Below, one piece after another: positions 53,546 through 63,345 of a DNA stretch of 64,000 bases. Source of the DNA: Winogradskyella sp. (GTDB taxonomy: Bacteria > Bacteroidota > Bacteroidia > Flavobacteriales > Flavobacteriaceae); contig NZ_JAOARH010000050.1 in NCBI RefSeq assembly GCF_025210595.1, forward strand, positions 1 through 64,000. The letters are read 5' to 3'. The position numbers and the translations under genes were made by a program. Every line of letters starts with the position of its first letter. Position 1 is the first letter of the stretch. The notes under the pieces were generated by a model that was not told the origin of the DNA, did no database searches, and saw only the letters and a program-made list of their open reading frames with translations.

Positions 53546-56500
53546 TAATTTAAATACACATAACCTTGTAAAGGTTTTGATAAGCCATTAATTTCTAAGA
53601 TGTAGAAATAAGTACCAACTGGTAGTAGCTTAGAGGATTTTGGGTATCCCATATTAGCTCTGCCATCCCAAGTGTTGGTGTAGTTTTTAGCTTCATAAAT
53701 TTGCGTACCATAACGGTTGAAAATCTTAAGCGTATTGTTAGGAAAACGCTCTATGCATGGTATTATTAAAAAGTCATTATCAGTATCGTCGTTTGGTGAA
53801 ATACCTTCAGGGATTTGCAAACAATTAGAAATTACAACACTAGCATTATCTTCATTATTAGAATCATCTCTATCAATTTCATTCAAGCTGTTTAAAGAGG
53901 CAATGTTTAATAAATCGGTAGAAGAAACAACGAGAACAGTAATATTTAAGGTTTCTGATTGATTAGGATCTAAAACAGGTATAATCCATGATAAATTAGT
54001 ATCATCAAAAACACCAGAACTTACAGAAGCTGAAATAAATTCATATCCAATAGGCAGTGTATCTAAAACTTCAATAGTAGTCCCTTGTGTTGTGCCAACA
54101 TTAGTTGCAGTTATGGTAAAGGTAACTTCTTGCCCAACTATGGCCTCAACGGGTTCTACGGATTTAATAATTTCAATATCAACATTAGAAGTATCAACAA
54201 TAACATTTAAGGTTGCACTTGTCTGCGAAGCATCTAAATTGTTAGTGTCAGTAATATTCTGAAAATTATTAAGATATGCGCCAGCAACATCTGAAGTTAC
54301 CATAACAGAGAACGTACAGCTTTCAATTCCACTAGGAAAAGCTAAGTCAGATATACCAACAAAATCATCACCAATACTACCAATAAAATTAGCAGTACAG
54401 CCATTGGCTTCTACCCAAATAGGTGATGAGGTTAAAGTAATTCCAGCAGGTAAATTATCTAAAAATGAAATTCCATTTTGAGTTGGGCTATTCGCGATGT
54501 TATAAACCGTGAAAATCAATTCGCTTTCTTCTCCTTCCAGAATAATATCTGGAACAAACATTTTTTCTAGAGTAGGAGAAACCACCTGAATACTATTAAT
54601 AGAAATGTTAGTTTCTGGAGTCAACTCTTCGTTATCTGCGGCATTAGGAAAAGCTTCGGCAATATTGTTAAAAGCACCGCCAAAGCTTGGAGCTGTAACA
54701 GGAATTGTAATTCTTAACGTAGATCCTGCTTCCATACTAGGAATAATTCCTGTAATAAGATTACCGTTAGTTGTAAATGTTGGCATACAAGATGCATTGC
54801 CAGAAATAACATTACATGTTGGCGAACCGTTAAGTGTAAAAACTGAGTTTAAAGTATTTTCAAAAAGTACATCTATAGCGCTAGAGCTCGTTGTACTATT
54901 ACTAATATCTACAATCCAATTAAAAGATTGCCCAGTATCTACTTGAGTAAATTCTGGGTAAGTTTGCACTACTAAATCAATACATGGAGCAAAATAAGTG
55001 TTTGCAGTAGCAACATTATTAGAATCATTAGTTTCTGGTACATTGTTTACATAATCTACTCTAACAATATTAGTGCCGATCATTGGAGTAGTAGAACATT
55101 CTGGTTGCCAATCTACAGTTACGGTAAAGGAAACCGAACTATTAGCTGGTAGTACCCAATTATCTTCTGGTAAAATTTCCCAAAACGTATCAAAACTTCC
55201 ATCTTCTGTAATGCCATCATGTGTAATACCAATGTTTGTGTTTTCAATAGAAAAACACGAAGCAGAACCAGTGGTGTCTGTACACTCTACACTAATTAAT
55301 GTTCCTGTAATGGCTGCATCACCAGGATTAGGCACTGGCATATGATCTTGAAGCTCTATAGGTTCATCTGAGTTTCCAACATTTGTTACTGTAATGCCGT
55401 AAGTGATTTCTCCCCATTCAGCAGTGTTTGCTTGAGAATTTCCAACAGGCAACTCAGGAAATATTTGTGTTTTAGTAACTTGTAAATCTGAGATTTCCTC
55501 AACATCGCAAGGTTCTTCGGTAGGAAGGGTTATGTAATTGTAAAAAAAGTTATTATCTGGATTTGTGTCTACTAATTGTGTGGGTTGAAACACCATTTGA
55601 CTTTTAATAGTAGCTTCAACCTGATCTGGAAATGGATTACAAGGTGGTTCTATAAACACAACAACGGTTTCTATAGTAATTGTTGTGTTAGGTTGAAGGG
55701 TAAATTCACTACTAACCCATAATTGTCCATTATTTAAAATGGTAAAATCCTCGCAAGCTACAGGTCCTGTTGTTCCTGTGCAGTTAATTGAAATGATACT
55801 CCAATCTACATTTGATGATAAATTTTGTAAAAAGAAAAAAATAGGTGCTTCTAATGGGCCATTATTACAAACTGTAGTTTCAAAAGTTACTTCTTCATCG
55901 TATTCTATATCAGTAGTGTCAGATGGGTTTACTAATTCAGTTTCTATGCATACATCTGTTACGGGACACATTTCAGCATTTGGTAAGATAGTTTCAACAA
56001 AATTTGAAGTGTTTGAAGATACATTTGCATGGTCAAGACTAATTTCAATAAAACTCTCTACACTAATTGGCATTGGATCTGGTGAACAAGAATAATTGTC
56101 GTAGCGATATACCATTTCAAAAGTAATACTACCACCAGCTGTGACTTCAAAATTATTATTGAAAACGAAGATTGAAGGAGCATTAGAAGTATTGGAAGTG
56201 TTTATGGTTGAAGGATAATCATCAATATTAGTTAACTCTGGACAAGATGTTCCGTTAGTACTATTAATACAATTTAAAGAAACAAACTCAACAAAGGGTT
56301 GTCCATTATCAAAAAGTGAAGTAAGTATTAACCGACCTCTAATTAATTCAATAGGAAAATTTATAGTGCTATTATTGGTAATTGTAAACTGGTATGTAGC
56401 CTCATCTCCCCAAGAATTAATGGGAGTGCCTTCGGTAGGTTGTGTTTGAGAATGTGTTACAGAAAAGTCAATAACAATATCTAAAACATCTATAGAAATA

Positions 56501-56952
56501 ATAGATTGGTTGTTATTGGTATTAGTATCTGTAGTTCCAGAAGGAGGGTTTATAGTTCCGTTTACAGCAATACCTCCTAAGTTCGTAGGAGCGGAGACCA
56601 AAACCAAAAGTTCAACACTAGAGTTATTAGGCATATTGGCAATAGAAGCCGTGAGTATATTATCAACAATATTGATGTTAGTTACATTAGATGCTCCGTT
56701 ATTGTTGTTTTGTGAGTTAGATGATAGTAGGGTTAAATCATCATCAAAATCTATAGAAATAGTAGCGTTGTTAACCGCATTGCCAGAATTAGAAAGTGTA
56801 ATTAAATACTGAAAGTCTTCATAAATATCTACTTGAGATATGGCTGTTCCATTTAGGTTTTGAGCTTCAATATTAATTGATAAATCTGTGTTTTGACTAT
56901 ATGCTTGCAGGCAGAATAGCAACAAAAACAATAAGCGGAATAGTTTTAGCAT
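53542..56952 (-). CDS. Large DUF11-type surface protein with gliding-motility (CHU_C) sorting domain
   Basis: The 1136-residue protein has a signal peptide (LFRLLFLLLFCLQAYSQ) and seven or so DUF11/CARDB-like beta modules with recurring NPDNNF, DSNN and GTSIEV-type patterns (SPSGTTDTNTNNNQS, VPETNDSNNVATANT, SLNEIDRDDSNNEDNAS). The last 90 residues are the gliding-motility-associated C-terminal domain (PEGISPNDDTDNDFLIIPCIERFPNNTLKIFNRYGTQIYEAKNY...LPVGTYFYILEING), a type B T9SS signal. It is probably a surface adhesin or stalk; no enzyme site is seen. Confidence 0.9.
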   Translation of the reverse strand: MLKLFRLLFLLLFCLQAYSQNTDLSINIEAQNLNGTAISQVDIYEDFQYLITLSNSGNAVNNATISIDFDDDLTLLSSNSQNNNNGASNVTNINIVDNILTASIANMPNNSSVELLVLVSAPTNLGGIAVNGTINPPSGTTDTNTNNNQSIISIDVLDIVIDFSVTHSQTQPTEGTPINSWGDEATYQFTITNNSTINFPIELIRGRLILTSLFDNGQPFVEFVSLNCINSTNGTSCPELTNIDDYPSTINTSNTSNAPSIFVFNNNFEVTAGGSITFEMVYRYDNYSCSPDPMPISVESFIEISLDHANVSSNTSNFVETILPNAEMCPVTDVCIETELVNPSDTTDIEYDEEVTFETTVCNNGPLEAPIFFFLQNLSSNVDWSIISINCTGTTGPVACEDFTILNNGQLWVSSEFTLQPNTTITIETVVVFIEPPCNPFPDQVEATIKSQMVFQPTQLVDTNPDNNFFYNYITLPTEEPCDVEEISDLQVTKTQIFPELPVGNSQANTAEWGEITYGITVTNVGNSDEPIELQDHMPVPNPGDAAITGTLISVECTDTTGSASCFSIENTNIGITHDGITEDGSFDTFWEILPEDNWVLPANSSVSFTVTVDWQPECSTTPMIGTNIVRVDYVNNVPETNDSNNVATANTYFAPCIDLVVQTYPEFTQVDTGQSFNWIVDISNSTTSSSAIDVLFENTLNSVFTLNGSPTCNVISGNASCMPTFTTNGNLITGIIPSMEAGSTLRITIPVTAPSFGGAFNNIAEAFPNAADNEELTPETNISINSIQVVSPTLEKMFVPDIILEGEESELIFTVYNIANSPTQNGISFLDNLPAGITLTSSPIWVEANGCTANFIGSIGDDFVGISDLAFPSGIESCTFSVMVTSDVAGAYLNNFQNITDTNNLDASQTSATLNVIVDTSNVDIEIIKSVEPVEAIVGQEVTFTITATNVGTTQGTTIEVLDTLPIGYEFISASVSSGVFDDTNLSWIIPVLDPNQSETLNITVLVVSSTDLLNIASLNSLNEIDRDDSNNEDNASVVISNCLQIPEGISPNDDTDNDFLIIPCIERFPNNTLKIFNRYGTQIYEAKNYTNTWDGRANMGYPKSSKLLPVGTYFYILEINGLSKPLQGYVYLNY

Positions 56953-57079
56953 ATTATGAGTTATGGACTAATTTATATAGAAAATTAACATTATCAATAG
57001 TATAACAGTTAAAAGTTGAATTTTCCTATATGTAATATCTAATTTTATTAGATAGATACAAAATACTAAAAAGGTTGCG

Positions 57080-57108
57080 TTGATATAATGATAAACATTG
57101 TAAATTTG
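57080..57108 (+). promoter_or_regulatory. rsmI promoter (TTG-N18-TAAATTTG)
   Basis: TTG at 57080-57082 and TAAATTTG at 57101-57108 form a promoter ending 17 bases before the ATG at 57126. Confidence 0.55.
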
Positions 57109-57125
57109 AAAATAAGCAACTTACA

Positions 57126-57797
57126 ATGAGTAAACTTTATATTGTACCTACACCAATAGGAAATTTAAAAGACATAACATTTAGGGCTATTGAAGTTCTA
57201 AAAGATGCAGATTTAATACTTGCTGAAGACACCAGAACGTCAGGAAAACTTTTAAAGCATTTTGAAATTACTACTGCAATGCAAAGCCATCATATGCATA
57301 ATGAACATAAAACAGTTGATGGTTTAATTGAAAAACTTAAAACAGGATTAACTATTGCAGTAATTAGTGATGCAGGTACACCAGCTATTTCAGATCCTGG
57401 ATTTTTACTTACAAGAGCTTGTGTTGAAAACAATATTGATGTAGAGTGCCTGCCAGGTGCAACGGCTTTTGTTCCTGCTTTGGTGAATAGCGGATTGCCA
57501 AACGATAAATTTGTGTTTGAAGGTTTTTTACCTGTAAAGAAAGGTCGCCAAACACGACTCTTATTATTAGCAGAAGAAACCAGAACCATGATTTTTTACG
57601 AAAGTCCTCATAAGCTGGTAAAAACCTTAGGACATTTTTGCGAATATTTTGGAGAAGATAGGTTAGTCTCTGTATCTAGAGAGTTAACTAAGCTCTATGA
57701 AGAGACTATTAGAGGTAGTGCAAAAGAAGTTTTAGAATACTATACAGCCAAGCCACCAAAAGGAGAGATTGTGATTGTGGTTGGTGGTAAGAAATAG
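57126..57797 (+). CDS. rsmI: 16S rRNA C1402 2'-O-methyltransferase
   Basis: The 223-residue protein has the tetrapyrrole-methylase-like fold: IVPTPIGNLKDITFRAIEVLKDADLILAEDTRTSGKLLKHF at the N-terminus, VISDAGTPAISDPGFLL in the SAM-binding loop, PGATAFVPALVNSG, and FYESPHKLVKTL. It methylates the ribose of C1402 in the decoding centre. The C-terminal domain of longer family members is absent, a common short form in Bacteroidota. Confidence 0.97.
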   Translation: MSKLYIVPTPIGNLKDITFRAIEVLKDADLILAEDTRTSGKLLKHFEITTAMQSHHMHNEHKTVDGLIEKLKTGLTIAVISDAGTPAISDPGFLLTRACVENNIDVECLPGATAFVPALVNSGLPNDKFVFEGFLPVKKGRQTRLLLLAEETRTMIFYESPHKLVKTLGHFCEYFGEDRLVSVSRELTKLYEETIRGSAKEVLEYYTAKPPKGEIVIVVGGKK

Positions 57798-57848
57798 CAC
57801 TCTGCTAACTAATACGTAGTCTAAGCATATTAATATAGAGACTATTAA

Positions 57849-58412
57849 ATGAAAGAATTACTCCGCAATATAAGCCAATGCAAGATTTGCAAGGAGCACT
57901 TACCTCTTGGTCCACGACCTATAGTAACAGCACATCCTAATTCTAAAATTGTAATTATTGGACAAGCACCAGGAACTAAAGTGCATCAATCTGGAATACC
58001 TTGGGATGATCAAAGTGGAAAGAAGTTGAGGCAATGGCTTAATGTTACTGATGAACAATTTTATAATTATGAGCATTTTGCCATTATACCAATGGGTTTT
58101 TGTTATCCAGGTAAAGCAAAAACAGGCGATTTACCACCAAGACCAGAATGCGCTCCGCAATGGCATACAGAGTTGTTAGATAAAATACCTAAAGTAGAAT
58201 TGATAATTTTAATTGGTGCCTATGCGCAGAATTATTATTTAAAAGATAAGAAAACCTTAACAGAACGTGTTGGTGATTACAAAAGCTATTTACCAAAGTA
58301 CTTTCCTATTCCTCATCCATCACCAACCAATCGTTTTTGGCGTGCTAAAAATCCTTGGTTTGAGGATTTGGTGGTGTGCCAATTGCAAAGAGAAGTAAAA
58401 AGAATTTTATAA
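57849..58412 (+). CDS. Uracil-DNA glycosylase family protein with Fe-S cysteines
   Basis: The 187-residue protein has the UDG motif VIIGQAPG (about 34-41), GIPWDDQSGKKLRQWL and the C-terminal HPSPTNRFW. Four cysteines (C11, C14, C85, C101) have the 2, 70 and 15 spacing typical of the 4Fe-4S cluster of family 4 enzymes. The catalytic motif has Gln where family 4 has Glu (GEAPG), so activity on uracil is not assured. It would excise uracil or other deaminated bases. It follows rsmI by 51 bases. Confidence 0.85.
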   Translation: MKELLRNISQCKICKEHLPLGPRPIVTAHPNSKIVIIGQAPGTKVHQSGIPWDDQSGKKLRQWLNVTDEQFYNYEHFAIIPMGFCYPGKAKTGDLPPRPECAPQWHTELLDKIPKVELIILIGAYAQNYYLKDKKTLTERVGDYKSYLPKYFPIPHPSPTNRFWRAKNPWFEDLVVCQLQREVKRIL

Positions 58413-58491
58413 AAAAACCTCACCATTTCTAATGAAGTTTTAATATTTAACAGTCTCGAAGATGTAATCTAATTTTTAAAAGCAAAGCGGT

Positions 58492-59094
58492 CTAATATTG
58501 AGAGCCATCATGCTTCCCCTTTTCCCAACCATGTTTTTCAAGATATTGATCAGCACTTTCTACAGCACCAGTTTCAATATTGGTTCCCATAGAATCGTTC
58601 CAACGGTTAAGGTAGCCAAACAAAGAAATGACACCAAGCATTTCTACAATTTCTCCTTCGTCCCAATGTTCATATAATCGTTTTTTAATATCTGCATTTA
58701 CACCATTAGGTACTAAAGAAGCGGCTAAACTAAAGTCTAAAGCAGCACGTTCTGCTTCAGAAAAAGCAGGATGCGTACGATACTCCCAAATATTATCTAG
58801 TTGTTCTTGTTCAGCTCCATAACGTTCTGCTGCTCTTATAGCATGTGCTTGGCAATATCTACAACCAGTAGCATTACTACTTACCCAAGCAATCATTCTT
58901 TTTAGTGCAGAGGTAACACGACCCTCATTAGCCATTACAGCTTTATTTAAATTAATAAAAGCTTTGCTAATAGCAGGTCTGCGCTGCATGGTTAGTACAG
59001 AGTTTGGACAAAACCCAAGGGTTTCATTAAAGAATTCTGCTAATTCTTTAGTTTCTAAATCATGTTCTGGTGATAACGGAGTTACTAATGCCAT
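58492..59094 (-). CDS. AhpD-like carboxymuconolactone decarboxylase-family protein
   Basis: The 200-residue protein has the CMD/AhpD redox motif GCRYCQAHAIRAAERYG (CxxC plus His) in an all-helical fold. Such proteins act as thiol peroxidase or reductase partners. The C-terminal YLNRWNDSMGTNIET matches peroxidase-related family members. It is divergent from the OsmC gene and shares near-identical promoter elements with it. Confidence 0.88.
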   Translation of the reverse strand: MALVTPLSPEHDLETKELAEFFNETLGFCPNSVLTMQRRPAISKAFINLNKAVMANEGRVTSALKRMIAWVSSNATGCRYCQAHAIRAAERYGAEQEQLDNIWEYRTHPAFSEAERAALDFSLAASLVPNGVNADIKKRLYEHWDEGEIVEMLGVISLFGYLNRWNDSMGTNIETGAVESADQYLEKHGWEKGKHDGSQY

Positions 59095-59130
59095 TTTTAA
59101 AGTTTAAAAGTTAGTGGTACTTAAAGTGTC

Positions 59131-59138
59131 TAAAGTTA
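59131..59138 (-). promoter_or_regulatory. -7 box TAACTTTA of the AhpD-like gene
   Basis: On the minus strand TAACTTTA fits TAnnTTTG except for the last base, 37 bases before the ATG at 59094. It lies within the 20-base motif (59127-59146) repeated in mirror image at 59222-59240. Confidence 0.5.
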
Positions 59139-59205
59139 ATCAAAGTTGGCTGAACTATCTAAGCTAGAAGTCTCAAAAAAAAGAATAGCATGTATTAATA
59201 TTTAT

Positions 59206-59237
59206 CTTGTATTGCCTAAAGACTTTAATTACTTTAG
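59206..59237 (+). promoter_or_regulatory. OsmC gene promoter (CTTG-N20-TACTTTAG)
   Basis: CTTG at 59206-59209 and TACTTTAG at 59230-59237 have 20-base spacing, ending 26 bases before the ATG at 59264. The box lies in the motif 59222-59240 that mirrors 59127-59146. Confidence 0.55.
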
Positions 59238-59263
59238 ACATTTATAACTTTAAGCACAAAAAT

Positions 59264-59695
59264 ATGATAGATAAAATAGTAACGCACTGGCAAGATGGAT
59301 TAACATTCGAATCAGATAACCCAAGTGGGAAATCTGTAATAATGGATACTAACATTGAAGGGCAGAACGAGCGTTTTGGCTTATCTCCAAAAGCTATGAT
59401 GTTATCGTCTTTGGCAGGTTGCTCTGCATTAGACGTCATTTCAATCTTAAATAAAATGAATGAAGAAATAGACGATTTTAAGATTGAAGTATCTGGAGAA
59501 CTTACAGAAGAGCACCCTAAATATTATCATTCTGTTTTTGTTGAATATCATTTTTATGGTTCAGATTTAAACAAAAAGAAATGCGAACGTGCTGTTAATC
59601 TTTCTATTGAAAAATATTGTGGAGTAATGGAAATGTTTAGGCAGTTTGCTGAAGTAAAAACAAATATAGTCTATCATATTGCTACGATACGATAA
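59264..59695 (+). CDS. OsmC-family peroxiredoxin-like protein
   Basis: The 143-residue protein has the OsmC fold with the two redox Cys: SLAGCSALDVISIL and IEKYCGVMEMF. Family members reduce organic hydroperoxides using a thiol partner. I start at the ATG at 59264 (MIDKIVTHWQDG); a frame from 59207 begins inside the promoter. It precedes recJ by 23 bases and the AhpD-like gene is divergent, a sensible pairing for peroxide defence. Confidence 0.9.
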   Translation: MIDKIVTHWQDGLTFESDNPSGKSVIMDTNIEGQNERFGLSPKAMMLSSLAGCSALDVISILNKMNEEIDDFKIEVSGELTEEHPKYYHSVFVEYHFYGSDLNKKKCERAVNLSIEKYCGVMEMFRQFAEVKTNIVYHIATIR

Positions 59696-59718
59696 GGGGT
59701 TTATTATTAAATAAATTT

Positions 59719-61410
59719 ATGCGTTGGACACTTAAACCTAAACCCGAAGCCTCTCAAGTGGCATTTATGAAAGAAGCTCTTAAGGTTGATGATATTATTG
59801 CTGCTTTATTATTACAACGTGGTATCGATACCTATGAAGCTGCTAAAACATTTTTTAGACCGAGTTTTGATGATCTGCACGATCCATTCTTAATGAAAGA
59901 TATGGATAAGGCGGTCAATCGTATTGAAAAAGCTTTGTCTAATCATGAAAATATATTGGTATATGGTGATTATGATGTAGATGGCACTACGTCTGTGGCT
60001 TTGATGTCATCCTACTTAAAAACCAGAGCAGATAATATCGCAACATATATTCCAGACCGTTATGATGAAGGCTATGGCATTTCATATAAAGGTATAGACT
60101 TTGCGCACGACAATGATTTTTCGCTCATTGTTGCTTTAGATTGCGGAATTAAAGCCATAGATAAAGTAGCTTATGCAAAAGATAAAGGGATTGATTTTAT
60201 CATTTGCGACCATCACAGACCAGGAGATAAAATTCCAGATGCCGTAGCAGTTTTAGACCCAAAACGAAACGATTGCAATTATCCGTTTAAAGAGCTTTGT
60301 GGTTGTGGAGTTGGTTTTAAGCTAATAACAGCTTTAGCAAATAAACAAGGCAAAACAGCTGAAGATTTGGTGGAGTATCTCGATCTTGTAGCTACTGCTA
60401 TAGGAGCAGACATTGTACCTATAGTTGACGAAAACAGAGCATTAGCTTACTTGGGATTGCAAGTCATTAATACCAATCCAAGACCAGGAATGAAAGCTAT
60501 TATTGCAGAGGTTAAAAAGGATGAGCTAACGATTACTGACGTTGTTTTTATTATTGCTCCACGTATTAATGCAGCAGGAAGAATGAAACATGGTAACCAT
60601 GCTGTAACTCTATTAACGGAAACAGATTTTAATTTAGCAGCTGAATATGCTGTTGATATTAATCAGTTTAATACAGATAGACGAGAAACGGATAAACGTA
60701 TTACAGAAGAAGCCTTACTTCAAATTAAAGAAAACGATGAAAAAGAACGTTTCACTACTGTTGTTTATGATGAATCTTGGCATAAAGGAGTTATTGGTAT
60801 TGTAGCTTCGAGATTAACCGAAACGTATTACAGACCTACATTAGTATTTACAAAAAGCGGAGACAAATTAGCAGCTTCGGCACGTTCGGTAAAAGGTTTT
60901 GATGTTTATAATGCCTTAGAGGCTTGTTCAGAATATATAGAGCAATTTGGCGGTCATAAATATGCTGCAGGATTAACATTATTACCTGAAAATTACGAGG
61001 CTTTTAAAACAAAGTTCGAATCTGTTGTAAAAGAAACTATAGATCCAAAACTTTTAACACCAGAGCTAAAGATTGACATGAAAATTAATTTGAGTGAGAT
61101 AAACTCTAAGCTATTTAGAATTATCCGCCAGTTTGCTCCTTTTGGTCCTGGAAATATGTCACCAACTTTTATGACGCAAAATGTTAAAGATACAGGTTGG
61201 GGAAAATGTGTTGGTGAAGATGGCAAACATATTAGACTTACAGTAGCACAATCTTATTCAGATAAATTTGTATGCATAGGTTTTGGTTTAGGAGATAAAA
61301 TAGAGATCATCAAAAACCCTAAAACTTTCAATATTGCTTATTCTATTGATGAAAATCATTGGAATGGTAATGTGAGTTTGCAATTGAAGGTTAAAGACAT
61401 TAAAGAATAA
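59719..61410 (+). CDS. recJ: Single-stranded-DNA-specific exonuclease RecJ
   Basis: The 563-residue protein has the DHH phosphoesterase motifs: NILVYGDYDVDGTTS (motif I), VALDCGI, CDHHRPGDKIPDA (motif III) and VLDPKRNDC, with DHHA1 motifs RINAAGRMKHGN and FGGHKYAAGL. It degrades single-stranded DNA 5' to 3' in recombination and mismatch repair. Length is that of the usual RecJ core. Confidence 0.97.
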   Translation: MRWTLKPKPEASQVAFMKEALKVDDIIAALLLQRGIDTYEAAKTFFRPSFDDLHDPFLMKDMDKAVNRIEKALSNHENILVYGDYDVDGTTSVALMSSYLKTRADNIATYIPDRYDEGYGISYKGIDFAHDNDFSLIVALDCGIKAIDKVAYAKDKGIDFIICDHHRPGDKIPDAVAVLDPKRNDCNYPFKELCGCGVGFKLITALANKQGKTAEDLVEYLDLVATAIGADIVPIVDENRALAYLGLQVINTNPRPGMKAIIAEVKKDELTITDVVFIIAPRINAAGRMKHGNHAVTLLTETDFNLAAEYAVDINQFNTDRRETDKRITEEALLQIKENDEKERFTTVVYDESWHKGVIGIVASRLTETYYRPTLVFTKSGDKLAASARSVKGFDVYNALEACSEYIEQFGGHKYAAGLTLLPENYEAFKTKFESVVKETIDPKLLTPELKIDMKINLSEINSKLFRIIRQFAPFGPGNMSPTFMTQNVKDTGWGKCVGEDGKHIRLTVAQSYSDKFVCIGFGLGDKIEIIKNPKTFNIAYSIDENHWNGNVSLQLKVKDIKE

Positions 61411-61437
61411 ATAACCATGTGTTTCGTTGATAAAAAC

Positions 61438-62553
61438 ATGAAACAAATTACCACCCTTCTTTTTCTTATTGCTAGTTCTATATTATTAGGGCAAAACCTA
61501 ATAATCAACCCTAGTTTTGAGACTTACAATGAATGTCCATGGCGCATAGGAGCATTTTCTAGTAGTGTCTCTGAGTGGTCAATACCAAATATGGGTTCAA
61601 CAGATTTCTTTAGTGCATGTTCTGAAAATGAAAACACAGGAATAAAAAATTATAATGGTTATCAAAAAGCTAAATCCGGGAGTTCATATTCAGGTATTTA
61701 CGTTTATACTGATAAGAATTATAGAGAATACATACAAGGAAAGCTGTCTAAAGTATTAGAGAAAGGTAAAAAGTATAAAATGACCTTTTATTTAAGTTTA
61801 GCAGATAAATCTTCCTATGCATTAAAAGATATACAGGTTTTAATTACGGAAGAACAATTAAAGCCTTGTTATAAAAACAATAGTTGCGAAAAAACGATTA
61901 AACCATCAAAAGCAACTAAAAAGCAATATAAAGTCTATTCAAATAGGGATGATATATATTTTTCTGATAAGAGATCTTGGATGAAATATTCTTTTGAATT
62001 TACTGCTGAAGGTTATGAAAATTATTTTTCAATTGGAAATTTTTACAGAAACCCTAAAACAAAAAAACATAAAGTACTATCTACAAGTCCATTGTTTTTT
62101 TCATACTACTATATAGATGATGTTTCCATAGAAGCTATAGAAAAAGAAGTCTATGAAAATGTAGATACACCAAAAAACGAAAACAAAGACAAAGTACTTA
62201 AAGTCAATAAAATTTATAAATTCAATAATGTTTTATTCAATTTTGATAAAGCAGATTTATTAAAGGTCTCTTTAAATGAATTAGATGAGCTTTATTTATA
62301 TCTAAACGAAAATTCAGCTTTAAGCATTGAGATTTATGGACATACTGATAATGTAGGAACCAATGAAAGGAATAAAGAATTATCTGAGCAACGCGCAAAA
62401 GCAGTTGCCGATTATTTAATTTCGTTAGGTCTTAATACCACCAGAATTAAATCTTTTGGTTTTGGAAGTTCAAAACCCGTTGCTGAGAACAAAACAGAAA
62501 AAGGAAGGCAATTAAATAGACGCGTTGAATTTAAAATATTGAAGTATCAATAG
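61438..62553 (+). CDS. OmpA-family outer membrane protein with N-terminal lectin-like domain
   Basis: The 371-residue protein has a signal peptide (MKQITTLLFLIASSILLGQ). A beta-rich N-terminal domain (about 20-225; LIINPSFETYNECPW, YREYIQGKLSKVLEKGKKYKMTFYLSLAD) resembles carbohydrate-binding-like modules. A peptidoglycan-binding OmpA domain follows (about 265-371; YGHTDNVGTNERNKELSEQRAKAVADYL, GRQLNRRVEFKIL) with the Asp and Arg that bind diaminopimelate. It links envelope and wall. An upstream ATG at 61417 in frame gives a worse signal peptide. Confidence 0.9.
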   Translation: MKQITTLLFLIASSILLGQNLIINPSFETYNECPWRIGAFSSSVSEWSIPNMGSTDFFSACSENENTGIKNYNGYQKAKSGSSYSGIYVYTDKNYREYIQGKLSKVLEKGKKYKMTFYLSLADKSSYALKDIQVLITEEQLKPCYKNNSCEKTIKPSKATKKQYKVYSNRDDIYFSDKRSWMKYSFEFTAEGYENYFSIGNFYRNPKTKKHKVLSTSPLFFSYYYIDDVSIEAIEKEVYENVDTPKNENKDKVLKVNKIYKFNNVLFNFDKADLLKVSLNELDELYLYLNENSALSIEIYGHTDNVGTNERNKELSEQRAKAVADYLISLGLNTTRIKSFGFGSSKPVAENKTEKGRQLNRRVEFKILKYQ

Positions 62554-63306
62554 CTAAAAAAACCATAATTTAATAGCCATTGCTGCTATCATTATAATCA
62601 TAAAGGTTTTTATAAAACCATCTCCTTTTTTAACAGAAAACCTACTAGCAACCCATGCACCTAATCCATTTCCTATAGCTAATATTAAGCCAACAGTCCA
62701 ATTTACTTTATCATTTAATATAAAAACAACTAAGGCAGATAATGTGTATAATAAAACAACCACAACCTTAGTAGCATTTACACGTACTAAATTCATTTTA
62801 TGAACATAATGTAAAAACAGAATCATTATAAATCCTATTCCTGCATTAATAAATCCTCCGTAAATACCAAAAAAGAAAAAAACAATAATGCCTAGCCATA
62901 AGTGTTTTCCTGTTAAGCGTTCTTGCATAGCTTCCGTTTTTAGTTTTGGTTTAAATGCAATAAGCAAAACAACAGCAATCATTATAATAGCTAATATTTT
63001 GTTGAATGTTTCTCCTTTTATATCTACAGCTATTCTAGCACCTAATATTGCGCCAAATAATGCTGAAATGCCTAAGTAAATATTAAATGGAAACGTGGAG
63101 ACACCTTTACTTTTAAAACCAGCAGTAGCCATAGATGTTTGTATAACTATGGCAACCCTATTTGTTCCATTAGCTACACTAGGTGGTAAGCCGAAAAATA
63201 TTAAAACAGGTAGTGTTATTAAAGAACCACCACCTGCTATTGTGTTTATAAAACCTACTAAAAATCCAACTCCAATTAAGATGAAATATTGATAGACTTC
63301 TAACAT
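62554..63306 (-). CDS. TSUP (TauE/SafE)-family membrane permease
   Basis: The 250-residue protein has about eight helices in two repeats: LIGVGFLVGFINTIAGGGSLITLPVLIFFGLPPSVANGTNRVAI and GIYGGFINAGIGFIMILFLHYVHKMNLVRVNATK, the paired TSUP motifs. Family members export sulfite, sulfoacetate or related anions. No sulfur genes adjoin it, so substrate is open. It abuts the convergent OmpA gene stop. Confidence 0.9.
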   Translation of the reverse strand: MLEVYQYFILIGVGFLVGFINTIAGGGSLITLPVLIFFGLPPSVANGTNRVAIVIQTSMATAGFKSKGVSTFPFNIYLGISALFGAILGARIAVDIKGETFNKILAIIMIAVVLLIAFKPKLKTEAMQERLTGKHLWLGIIVFFFFGIYGGFINAGIGFIMILFLHYVHKMNLVRVNATKVVVVLLYTLSALVVFILNDKVNWTVGLILAIGNGLGAWVASRFSVKKGDGFIKTFMIIMIAAMAIKLWFF

Positions 63307-63345
63307 AAGATTTGTTTTTAGGGCTTTTTAATTTGTGCTAATGCT

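Noticed and set aside
53717..56812. Several plus-strand frames opposite the DUF11 surface protein
   Set aside because: All lie within a well-supported minus-strand gene and are Val/Ser-rich artefacts of its Asn/Thr-rich codons.
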